Source of the DNA: Mucilaginibacter sp. SJ
GTDB lineage: Bacteria; Bacteroidota; Bacteroidia; Sphingobacteriales; Sphingobacteriaceae
Reading direction: 5' to 3'
NCBI RefSeq assembly: GCF_028993635.1
Contig: NZ_CP118631.1
Location: 930,001 to 994,000, forward strand
DNA: 64,000 nucleotides
The notes beneath the pieces are model-generated. The model was not told where the DNA came from, did no database searches, and was given only the letters and a program-made list of their open reading frames with translations. This document shows positions 16,955-24,525 of the stretch, in pieces. The position numbers and the translations under genes are program-made. The number at the start of each line of letters is the position of its first letter. Positions within the stretch are counted from its first letter, which is position 1.

Positions 16955-18292
16955 TTACACTTTCACTTCCCAACCCTTTTCATACTCCCTGCGCCAAAGC
17001 TTTTGAGCTTCGGGGTCATTTAAAATATGACCGTTAGCAGGATCGATATGCAATACACGATCGACGCGATATGAGATATTGCCTAATTGCGGCAACAGGG
17101 TTGATTTGAAACCGATCTCAATCGGGCAGTTCAGTTTATCTGTCCCTCTTACTGAATCGACAAAGTTTTTCATGTGGAAGCCATCCAGCGCCTCCGTTGG
17201 GCTTACCTTGTTGGTGCCATCAACCTTGGTATCATCTTTAACTTCTTTTACCAGTTTGTTATCACCGTCATAAACCCGGTAACTATTGCCGCTATCATAA
17301 AACAGCGTGCCTTTATCTCCATAAAATACTACTCCCCTGCTTAACTTTTCAATATCGAAGCCATTGCAACTACGGCATTCCCATTCTGCAGCGGTATTAT
17401 TGGGGAAATTGTAAAGGATGTTTTGCGTATCAGGCGTTTGCCAGTCGTCATTAAAATGGAAGCGGCCGCCTGTTGATACCACTTTGCTCGGGTAATCAAC
17501 ACCAAGCCCCCAACGGATTACGTCCAGCTCATGCGTACCGTTATTCAGCGCCTCCCCTGTACCCCAATTCCAAAACCAGTGCCAGTTATAATGGATCAGG
17601 TTATCCTGGTAAGGCCTTCTTGGTGCCGGTCCCTGCCACAAATCATAATTTAAATTGGCAGGTACAGGAACCTGTTTGCCTTTACCAATGCTTGCGCGAT
17701 GATTGGTATACCAGCCCTTTGCATAATAAGTGCGACCGATCACCCCGTCATGCAATTCTTTTACCATAGCCTGCACATTAGAGAATGAGCGGCGCTGGCT
17801 CCCCATTTGCACCAGTCGTTTATATTTTTTTGCCGCTTCAACAGCCATCTCCCCCTCGTGTGGATTATGACTGCAGGGCTTTTCTACATACACATGTTTG
17901 CCGGCCTGGCAGGCCATAATGGTTGCGGGTGCATGCCAGTGATCGGGCGGTGCAACCACTACTGCATCAAGATCTTTTATCTCCAGCATTTTGCGGATAT
18001 CTGTTAATCCCTGCGGCTTTTTGCCTGTTTGCTTATAGATGGCATCAATCGTTTTAGCAACTACGTTTGCGTCAACATCGCAGATATAACCTATCTCCAC
18101 ATTGGGTAATTTGGCAAAGCTTTGAGCAAGGTATAGGCCCCGGCTGTTAGTGCCCATCATTCCTAATACTACTTTTTCGTTGGGCGATCCTTTAAAAAAT
18201 CCGGAAGCTTTTGATAGTTGCGGCGCAAGCACGAAACTTGTACCAGCTACGGCAGTGGATTGAATAAACTTTCTACGATTGATCATATTCAA
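16955..18292 (-). CDS. Gfo/Idh/MocA-family oxidoreductase, Tat-exported
   Basis: A 445-residue NAD(P)-dependent sugar dehydrogenase-like protein. The N-terminus has a twin-arginine signal (NRRKFIQS, then a hydrophobic stretch ending near residue 30), so it would be folded with cofactor and exported to the periplasm. The Rossmann segment starts VVLGMMGTNSRG, and the catalytic-type lysine lies in VYVEKPCSHNP near residue 138. The C-terminal domain has the bulky alpha/beta fold typical of Bacteroidota members (WHWFWNWGTGEALNNGTHELD). It stands upstream of the DUF1080 gene on the same strand; a common role in keto-sugar chemistry is plausible. Confidence 0.9.
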   Translation of the reverse strand: MNMINRRKFIQSTAVAGTSFVLAPQLSKASGFFKGSPNEKVVLGMMGTNSRGLYLAQSFAKLPNVEIGYICDVDANVVAKTIDAIYKQTGKKPQGLTDIRKMLEIKDLDAVVVAPPDHWHAPATIMACQAGKHVYVEKPCSHNPHEGEMAVEAAKKYKRLVQMGSQRRSFSNVQAMVKELHDGVIGRTYYAKGWYTNHRASIGKGKQVPVPANLNYDLWQGPAPRRPYQDNLIHYNWHWFWNWGTGEALNNGTHELDVIRWGLGVDYPSKVVSTGGRFHFNDDWQTPDTQNILYNFPNNTAAEWECRSCNGFDIEKLSRGVVFYGDKGTLFYDSGNSYRVYDGDNKLVKEVKDDTKVDGTNKVSPTEALDGFHMKNFVDSVRGTDKLNCPIEIGFKSTLLPQLGNISYRVDRVLHIDPANGHILNDPEAQKLWRREYEKGWEVKV

Positions 18293-18474
18293 AACAGGTT
18301 AATTGGGTTGATAAGCACGCCCCGGCGGACTGCCCCGCAAATTAGCTAAGTTTTGGAAAGGGCTAAAGCTATCCGGCCATTTTTTTATGAAGCAATTGTA
18401 ATTTAACTGTTACTTAATTGAGCGGAAAGCGAAGATCATAAAGGTTACTTAAGCTTTTAGCTTTTAAAGCAGAA

Positions 18475-18500
18475 AGCCCCTGTAAAGGGGCTCCGGGAGT
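18475..18500 (-). terminator. hairpin after the CHAP-like amidase gene
   Basis: AGCCCCT/AGGGGCT form a perfect 7-base stem with a 4-base loop (18475-18492). On the minus strand it lies 28 bases after the amidase stop and is followed by TTCTGCTTT, only a weak T tract. Confidence 0.5.
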
Positions 18501-18520
18501 ATTAATTTGCAGGACATGCT

Positions 18521-19339
18521 TTAAACAAGAGGCTGTATCGAAAATACATCAAGCTTTGAAGTTTGAAAATTACGTACACGTTTGTATACGCCGTTGCCGT
18601 TGCTGCTTCCATCGGTATTGGTATTTCCCTCAATGGTATCAAATAAATCGCCATGTACGCCAATAACAATACCTGTATGTACCCAGTCGTTGGGCGTTTT
18701 CTGAACCAGGAAAATATCGCCGGGCCTTACCACAGCAGAATTAGCCCTCACTGTTGCAACACGGCTTAACAAACCTTTATTAATGCCGGTAGTACCCACA
18801 GTATCGCAACTATAAGTTAGCGGCATAAGTGTACGAAAATCTTTTCCTAACTGGCTTGCAGCCTGGTCAATGATGGTTTGTACAAAACCCATGCACCAAA
18901 ACCACTCCGTTCCTTCATTATTATCCATATAGGCCCGCACCCAGGGACCGCAATTACTTTGCCCCTTAACAGTAAGTTCAAATGGCGCGTTGCTTAAATG
19001 CTGAATAGCTGTATTCACAACCAATTCCCTTAAGCCGGTACCTGCTACCGGGCTTTTAAATGCTTTTATCATGGGTTGGCATAACTCACCGAAAACATTG
19101 CTGTCTACAATGCCGGTTTGCGGTAGGCTTTTTGCCTTTTGGAAATTCTTAACCGCTGTTTCGGTGCCTGGGCCGAAGCTGCCGTCAATGCCTGTTGCTG
19201 TACCTGCCGAAGGATTGGTAACCGCATACAGGTTAAGCCAGCTTTGAATTTTACTTACTTCTTTTTGATTGTTTGAGGCACCGCCTTTTTGTTGGGTAGC
19301 CGATATAGCTATTTCTTTGAGGTATTGTTTTTTGATCAT
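18521..19339 (-). CDS. peptidoglycan-binding domain + CHAP-like peptidase
   Basis: A 272-residue protein. Residues about 27-88 form a PG_binding_1 domain (IQSWLNLYAV, IDGSFGPGTETAVKNFQ). Residues about 128-272 look like a CHAP/NlpC-type cysteine peptidase: the candidate nucleophile is Cys149 in EWFWCMGFVQ, the general base His221 in DWVHTGIVIG, and Glu237/Asn239 in IEGNT. It would cut peptidoglycan peptide or amide bonds. No signal peptide is seen, so export could be by lysis or a non-classical route, or it could be a prophage- or effector-derived enzyme; no phage genes lie next to it. It stands alone between a Tat oxidoreductase and an aldo/keto reductase. Confidence 0.75.
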   Translation of the reverse strand: MIKKQYLKEIAISATQQKGGASNNQKEVSKIQSWLNLYAVTNPSAGTATGIDGSFGPGTETAVKNFQKAKSLPQTGIVDSNVFGELCQPMIKAFKSPVAGTGLRELVVNTAIQHLSNAPFELTVKGQSNCGPWVRAYMDNNEGTEWFWCMGFVQTIIDQAASQLGKDFRTLMPLTYSCDTVGTTGINKGLLSRVATVRANSAVVRPGDIFLVQKTPNDWVHTGIVIGVHGDLFDTIEGNTNTDGSSNGNGVYKRVRNFQTSKLDVFSIQPLV

Positions 19340-19503
19340 AAAGGAAAGGTTTAATAGTGATAAGGTTTAGATATCGTAATAATGGATATTTCATTACCTT
19401 CAAAAGCAAAGCTAAAGCAATCATTACAACTATAACAGCGTACTGTTACGGGATTTAACAGGAAAGCTTACGTAGTTTTACGTAAGCTTTCCTGTTAATG
19501 CTT

Positions 19504-20535
19504 TTAATATTGTATTGGCAGCGGCACCAGCTTTAAGTTCTGACGCTGATGCCAGTATGGATATATTGGGTCTACCTCGCTGGCGGCATCCAATTTTTTT
19601 GCCTGCTCAACCGTCAAATTCCATCCTATTGCGCCAAGGTTTTGCTTAAGCTGTTCTTCGTTACGTGCGCCAATTACCAGGTTGGCAATAGTAGGCCTTT
19701 GCAGTAACCAGTTCAATGCTACCTGGGCAACTGACTTGCCCGTTTCTTCGGCAACTTCATCAAGGGCATCAACAATGTTATATAAGTGATCAAAATTTGT
19801 AGCCGGGCCATGGGCGCCGCCCTGCACTGTTCTTGAATTTTCGGGAATTGGCTGTCCCCGCCTGAACTTGCCGCTTAGCTGGCCCGACGACAGCGGGCTC
19901 CAAACAATAGTGCTTACTTTCTGATCGATGCCTAACGGCATTAGCTCCCATTCAAACTCGCGGTTAAGCAGGGAGTAATAAGCCTGATGGGCCACATATC
20001 GGCTCCATCCATATCTTTCAGACACCGACAGTGATTTCATTAAATGCCAGCCCGAAAAATTGGAGCAGGCAATATAACGCACTTTACCGCTGGTAACCAG
20101 ATCGTCCAAAGCCCTTAGTGTTTCTTCAACCGGGGTATTGGCATCAAAGCCGTGCATATGATAAATATCTATTCTATCGGTATTTAAACGACGAAGACTG
20201 TCTTCGGCCGATTTGATCAGGTGATAGCGAGATGAACCATAATCATTAACGCCCTGCCCCATAGTAAACGTGGCTTTGGTTGAAATCAGTACTTCATTGC
20301 GGAGGCCTTCCAGGGCTTTACCTAATATTTCTTCAGAAATACCGTGCGAATAAACGTTTGCGGTATCAAATAAGTTAACACCTGCATCAAGGCAGATATT
20401 AACCAGTTTTTTTGCCTCATCAATCTGAGTATTGCCCCATGCTTTAAAAAACTCATTACCACCACCAAATGTGGCTGTACCGAAACTTAATACCGGCACC
20501 CGCAAACCAGATGCGCCTAATTGTCTGTATTCCAT
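19504..20535 (-). CDS. aldo/keto reductase
   Basis: A 343-residue NADPH-dependent reductase of the AKR fold, most like the YajO/IolS and potassium-channel beta-subunit-like groups. The tetrad is visible: Asp in LFDTANVYSHG (about 57), Tyr in the same motif (about 62), Lys in ISTKATF (about 93) and His in IYHMHGFD (about 126). The C-terminal cofactor segment VIGARNEEQLKQNL is present. The substrate cannot be told. It stands alone on its strand with a 160-base gap before a hairpin-free intergenic stretch. Confidence 0.9.
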   Translation of the reverse strand: MEYRQLGASGLRVPVLSFGTATFGGGNEFFKAWGNTQIDEAKKLVNICLDAGVNLFDTANVYSHGISEEILGKALEGLRNEVLISTKATFTMGQGVNDYGSSRYHLIKSAEDSLRRLNTDRIDIYHMHGFDANTPVEETLRALDDLVTSGKVRYIACSNFSGWHLMKSLSVSERYGWSRYVAHQAYYSLLNREFEWELMPLGIDQKVSTIVWSPLSSGQLSGKFRRGQPIPENSRTVQGGAHGPATNFDHLYNIVDALDEVAEETGKSVAQVALNWLLQRPTIANLVIGARNEEQLKQNLGAIGWNLTVEQAKKLDAASEVDPIYPYWHQRQNLKLVPLPIQY

Positions 20536-20649
20536 AGTTTAATGTTTTATGATGTAAAAGGCCGCAGCCTCTATCACAAATTTATGCGGAATGGATTGCC
20601 CGGTGGATTTTCACACATCATAAGTTTGTCATTTATGAGTGCTGTTTCA

Positions 20650-20679
20650 TTGCATACAAATAAACAAATATTAGTTTTG
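20650..20679 (+). promoter_or_regulatory. consensus promoter TTG-N19-TAnnTTTG
   Basis: TTG (20650-20652), 19 bases, TAGTTTTG (20672-20679) matches the Bacteroidota consensus exactly. The expected transcription start falls at about 20683-20685, on the ATG of the small gene that follows. Confidence 0.6.
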
Positions 20680-20683
20680 GGTA

Positions 20684-20911
20684 ATGATTGTAGACCCGCT
20701 AAGCGTTTCCATTTTTGAGATGAGGCTGGAAGAAATCCATCACCGCGATCCTATGTTAAGATATGAGATCAGCATTCGTGATTTTATTGCCTTATTCCCG
20801 CTTAGAATAAAAAATGGCAGACCGTTAAAACCCGAACAGCCTTCCTCCTTTGCACTCGATAGGGATGTTTTTTTGCAGGTGCTTGTTGCATTTAACCAGT
20901 CATTCAACTAA
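20684..20911 (+). CDS. small hypothetical protein, 75 aa
   Basis: I do not recognise this protein. It is 75 residues, mixed charged and hydrophobic, with no signal peptide or membrane segment (MRLEEIHHRDPMLRYEIS, then FALDRDVFLQVLVAF). The main support for a gene is the exact consensus promoter just before it. If the promoter is used, the transcript would start at the ATG (leaderless), or translation would begin at the in-frame ATG at 20720, giving 63 residues. No ribosome-binding sequence is evident for either start. Confidence 0.45.
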   Translation: MIVDPLSVSIFEMRLEEIHHRDPMLRYEISIRDFIALFPLRIKNGRPLKPEQPSSFALDRDVFLQVLVAFNQSFN

Positions 20912-20991
20912 TTAATCCGCTCTCCCGTGTTTCGTCCAATCAGGAACACTTCTAAATAACAAATAAACAATTTTAGCGACATGCCAAGTTT

Positions 20992-20999
20992 TAACTTTG
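20992..20999 (+). promoter_or_regulatory. -7 element before the CDGSH gene
   Basis: TAACTTTG fits TAnnTTTG, 15 bases before the CDGSH start. The upstream -33 region has only TTT near 20971, so support is partial. Confidence 0.35.
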
Positions 21000-21014
21000 G
21001 CCAAAATTTAACAC

Positions 21015-21239
21015 ATGGAGAAAACTAAACTTACCATTAATAATAACGGTTCGGTTAAAATAGAAGGCGATTTTGAAATAGTTGATATGCAAGGCAACGC
21101 TTACGGTTTACAGGGCCGTACTGTAGTTTCTATTTGCCGTTGCGGCTTATCGGCAAACAAACCATTTTGCGACGGTTCTCACAAAGGTCATTTTGAACAT
21201 AATGCTATCGCATTTGATCTTCCGCCCAAAAAAGTGTAA
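21015..21239 (+). CDS. CDGSH iron-sulfur domain protein
   Basis: A 74-residue protein with one CDGSH-type 2Fe-2S motif: Cys-x-Cys then ...PFCDGSH (about residues 43-57), providing three Cys and one His as ligands. Small bacterial members resemble the soluble domain of mitoNEET, a redox or cluster-transfer protein; the precise role is not known. It is cytoplasmic, with no signal or membrane segment. It is followed by a good terminator, so it is probably a single-gene unit. Confidence 0.92.
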   Translation: MEKTKLTINNNGSVKIEGDFEIVDMQGNAYGLQGRTVVSICRCGLSANKPFCDGSHKGHFEHNAIAFDLPPKKV

Positions 21240-21259
21240 ACAATTGTTTTAATATACAT

Positions 21260-21296
21260 AAAGCCCGGTGTTTAATTACATTGGGCTTTTGTTTTG
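21260..21296 (+). terminator. intrinsic terminator after the CDGSH gene
   Basis: AAAGCCC (21260-21266) pairs perfectly with GGGCTTT (21283-21289), followed by TTGTTTTG. It lies 20 bases after the CDGSH stop. Confidence 0.75.
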
Positions 21297-21333
21297 TACG
21301 CGATTTTTAAAATAATCTGCATTTTTGAAAACT

Positions 21334-22146
21334 ATGCTTAAATCAACAAGGCGGCACTTTTTTCATATAGGTTATCATGGCGCCAGGTATTCCGGCTGGC
21401 AAAAACTTTCTAAAGCAATTACAGTGCAGGAGGTGATTGAAACGGCCCTCTCTAAAATACTGAAACAACCAGTTGCCATTAACGGTTGTGGCCGTACAGA
21501 TGCCAAAGTACATGCAAGTCAGTATTTTTTTCACGCGGATATTCCTGACAATTTGGATTTCGACCTGTTATTTCGCCTTAACAAATTGCTGCCGGATGAT
21601 ATTGCTGTATTTGATATCATCCCGATGCAGGGAGATCCACATGCCCGTTTTGACGGCGTATTGCGCACCTATGATTATTTCATCCATAATTATAAAGATC
21701 CATTTCTTAGTAACTTCAGTTCACTTTATCCGGATCAGGATCTTGACTTGAATGCAATGAAAAAAGCTGTTTCCATCCTGCCTCATTACACCGACTTCCA
21801 CGCGTTATGTAAAACCCCCGACAGGGTTGAACACACTATTTGTCAGGTAAAATCGGTAGGGCTTTACATTGATGACAAAGGTGATAAGCTGAGGTTTAAT
21901 ATTACTGCCAATCGTTTTTTATATAGGATGATCAGGATCATTGTAGGCCGGTTACTTGAAATCGGCAAAGGACAGATGAGCACCGATGAATTTGAGTTCT
22001 ATATCGCCAACAAACAACCGCCCAAAATCATTATCCCTGCTCACCCTCAGGGTTTATACCTTTCCAAAGTGACTTATCGTTACCTTGACCTTGAACCGCG
22101 GTCGGCATTTTCACTGCTCAACAGTACAGGCTGGTACCCCCTATAA
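21334..22146 (+). CDS. truA: tRNA pseudouridine synthase A-like protein
   Basis: It would isomerise uridines at positions 38-40 of the tRNA anticodon arm. At 270 residues from the ATG at 21334 it has the family length; the TTG at 21325 is less likely. The catalytic aspartate lies in CGRTDAKVHA near residue 53, where most TruA proteins have TDAGVHA, so this is a somewhat divergent member and may be a second TruA paralogue. RFNITANRFLYRMIRIIVG near residue 192 is the other conserved block. It stands alone after the CDGSH gene. Confidence 0.88.
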   Translation: MLKSTRRHFFHIGYHGARYSGWQKLSKAITVQEVIETALSKILKQPVAINGCGRTDAKVHASQYFFHADIPDNLDFDLLFRLNKLLPDDIAVFDIIPMQGDPHARFDGVLRTYDYFIHNYKDPFLSNFSSLYPDQDLDLNAMKKAVSILPHYTDFHALCKTPDRVEHTICQVKSVGLYIDDKGDKLRFNITANRFLYRMIRIIVGRLLEIGKGQMSTDEFEFYIANKQPPKIIIPAHPQGLYLSKVTYRYLDLEPRSAFSLLNSTGWYPL

Positions 22147-22553
22147 CATTTATTTGCCATGGCAAACACATACAAATGGGGGTTAACAGGGTTAACACTT
22201 TTTAAATATGACATTTACAAATATCTAATAATCAGATATTTAAGTCAAAGCAAGGGTTACACTAAACTGATATTTTCGAGCACTTAAACATGTCCGAATG
22301 TTTGTGCTGGTTATCGGCAAAAGCAGGTACAGATGAATCCAGGAACATTAACCGCGATCAGGCCCTAAAACAAGTATCATTTGATACTGATTGCTCATCA
22401 AGATCATAACATTATAATGTTAGCGATCTTATAACAAATCGTCGCCGCTAAATATTTAGATGCGGTTCCCCGCCTTATCTGCTGATTTTTAAAAATATAA
22501 CGCGTTAATTTGGTACTTTTGCACCCTCATTTTAAATTTTAATAAGTATCCTG
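22147..22553. other. 407-base intergenic region
   Basis: No convincing gene. A perfect 14-base palindrome TTTGCCATGGCAAA lies at 22153-22166, just after truA. TACTTTTG at 22514-22521 is a -7-type promoter element 33 bases before the helicase-like gene; no TTG is seen at the expected distance. Confidence 0.5.
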
Positions 22554-23852
22554 ATGGCGTGGTCTGATAAATTGAAGCTTAACAAACAATTATTGCGTTC
22601 GGTAAATGAAGCCGGTTTTGCAAACCCTAAAGAGCTTCAGCTTAAAACCATCAACCGGATAATTGGCGGGCAGGATGTTATTGCTATTGGCCCGGAAGGC
22701 AGCGGTAAAACCACCTCTTACGTATTAGGTGTATTAAACCGCTTTAACTATGCTCCGGAAGGTGTTCCGCGTGTATTGATCCTCGTGCCCGAAAAAGAAA
22801 ATGTATTTGCTGTTATAGAACAATTTGACAGGCTTAACAAAAATAAATCTATCCGCATAGTTGGTTTATATGTTACCCCAGGCTTTGAAAGCCAAATGGA
22901 CGACCTTGCCGATGGCGCCGACATTGTTGTAGCCACTCCCGACAGGGCGAGGGCCATCTATCTTAAACTGGCTTTAAATTTAAATAAGGTTGATTTGCTG
23001 GTGATAGATGATGCCGATCAGATAGTAAAAAAAGGCTTGCAATTGCCGGTTGTTGAACTGGCTAACAGTATCGACAAGGGCCAGCACCTGGTGTTTACCG
23101 AGGTGATGCACGCCAAACTTGAAAAAATGCTTGATCCGTTCATGAGGCAACCGGCTACAATTGAGGTTGATGAACTGAGCGAAACGGCTATTGAAACCCA
23201 TGAGCAGCTTTTATATAACGTACCAAACTTTGGCACCAAGCTAAACCTGCTCAATTTATTCATGTATGATGAAGAGCTGTTTACTAAAACCATTGTATTT
23301 GTAAACACCCAAACGACTGCCGAAAAGCTTTTTCAAAGCCTTAAAAGCCGTTTACGTACCGGTGTAGCATATTTAAACCCCAAGTTTTTCGACTCAAAAG
23401 GGTTCAAGACCATTGAAGAATTTAAAGCCGAAGCGGGTGCAAGGATCCTGATCGTGACTAACGAAAGTGACGAAAACCTTAACCTGAGCGGTATCCCCTT
23501 CCTGATCCATTTTGATTTGCCTGCAGATAATGAACTGTTTATTAGCCGTGTGGCAAATCCTAATCCTGACGATAAGGAAGAAACGCTGGCAATGACATTT
23601 GTTACTGATATTGAGTTAAGCCAGGTGAAAAAGATTGAGCAGATGATAGGGAATAAAATTCCTGTAGCCGAGCTGCCGGATGACCTGGTGATAGTAACCG
23701 AGTCGAAGCCTAAAAAAGCGGATGCTAAGGAAGACGTTAAACCCGCAGGTGTAGGTGAAGCTTTTCACGAAAAAAAGGCATCAAATGCCAAAACTTATAA
23801 TTTAAGCGCCAGTACCAAGGCTAAAATGAATAAAAAGAAAAAGCATGGATAA
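22554..23852 (+). CDS. degenerate DEAD-box helicase-like protein
   Basis: A 432-residue protein with the two RecA-like domains of a DEAD-box RNA helicase. Present are a Q-motif-like PKELQLKTI (24-32), Walker A GPEGSGKTT (46-54) and motif Ib VATPDR (126-131). Motif II is DDAD (152-155) rather than DEAD, the SAT motif is replaced by FTE (181-183), and the C-terminal domain lacks the HRxGR arginine block, with FISRVANP in its place. ATP may still bind, but hydrolysis and unwinding by the canonical mechanism look doubtful. The C-terminal 40 residues are lysine-rich, suitable for RNA binding. It stands alone. Confidence 0.8.
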   Translation: MAWSDKLKLNKQLLRSVNEAGFANPKELQLKTINRIIGGQDVIAIGPEGSGKTTSYVLGVLNRFNYAPEGVPRVLILVPEKENVFAVIEQFDRLNKNKSIRIVGLYVTPGFESQMDDLADGADIVVATPDRARAIYLKLALNLNKVDLLVIDDADQIVKKGLQLPVVELANSIDKGQHLVFTEVMHAKLEKMLDPFMRQPATIEVDELSETAIETHEQLLYNVPNFGTKLNLLNLFMYDEELFTKTIVFVNTQTTAEKLFQSLKSRLRTGVAYLNPKFFDSKGFKTIEEFKAEAGARILIVTNESDENLNLSGIPFLIHFDLPADNELFISRVANPNPDDKEETLAMTFVTDIELSQVKKIEQMIGNKIPVAELPDDLVIVTESKPKKADAKEDVKPAGVGEAFHEKKASNAKTYNLSASTKAKMNKKKKHG

Positions 23853-23950
23853 AAGGCTGTACCATGGCATCACCATCGCCCTTACATCATGCTGAGTAAT
23901 AAAAAGTTGGAATCTGCGAAGGTAAAATGACATCAAACAAAAAGAGGGGC

Positions 23951-24023
23951 TGTCACCCTGAGCCTGTCGAAGGGTCGCGCGCAGAGGCCTGCCCACCATG
24001 CTTCGACTGGGCTCAGCATGACA
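23951..24023. repeat. intergenic inverted repeat of the CCTGAGCCTGTCGAAGG type
   Basis: TGTCACCCTGAGCCTGTCGAAG at the left pairs imperfectly with CTTCGACTGGGCTCAGCATGACA at the right (73 bases in all). It belongs to a dispersed repeat type I know from many bacteria. A second repeat-like motif (GATGTTGAAACAGGTTCAACATGAC) follows at about 24100-24124. The rest of the helicase-VF530 gap shows nothing else. Confidence 0.75.
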
Positions 24024-24139
24024 CCCGTTTTAAACATCTCATGAGTGATTTGTTTCGGCACGGCAGACGACTTGCTCAGCATGGTCGCTTAGCAAGTGGG
24101 ATGTTGAAACAGGTTCAACATGACGCGTTCCTGTGAATA

Positions 24140-24352
24140 TCACACTATCTCCAAATACAACTCTTCTACCTTTTTCCTTGCCCAATCGGTTTTTCTTAAA
24201 AATTTGAGGCTTGATTTTATACTTGGATCATCGTTAAAACAATTGATCCGGATCCGTTTGCCCAGTTCTTTCCAGCCAAAGTGAGCTACCAGTTCATTAA
24301 GGATCATCTCAAGGGTTTTGCCATGTAAGGGGTTATTAGGCTGTTGCTGCAT
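24140..24352 (-). CDS. VF530 family protein (DUF2132)
   Basis: A 70-residue protein matching the VF530 family along its whole length: [44 protein letters not shown] and [11 protein letters not shown]. The family fold is a small helical domain; it has been suggested to bind nucleic acid, but the role is not established. The chosen start is the ATG at 24352 ([11 protein letters not shown]), which matches the family; an upstream ATG at 24394 would add 14 poorly conserved residues. It stands alone. Confidence 0.85.
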   Translation of the reverse strand: MQQQPNNPLHGKTLEMILNELVAHFGWKELGKRIRINCFNDDPSIKSSLKFLRKTDWARKKVEELYLEIV

Positions 24353-24525
24353 ATGGCAAAAGTAAATGTTTGTTTTGTTAAAATGGTATAACAAAATTTG
24401 TTGCCCTCCCGTTTAAATAGTAAATGATATTAGCTGATTTTTAATAAAAGGTAAATTTTATTAAATTTAATGCTACCAATCATGCACGGTTAAACCACTT
24501 CTTCAATTTGCCCAAAAATATTTTA

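Noticed and set aside
22290..22410. Small open frame of about 39 codons before the helicase-like gene
   Set aside because: No ribosome-binding site, promoter or recognisable sequence supports it.
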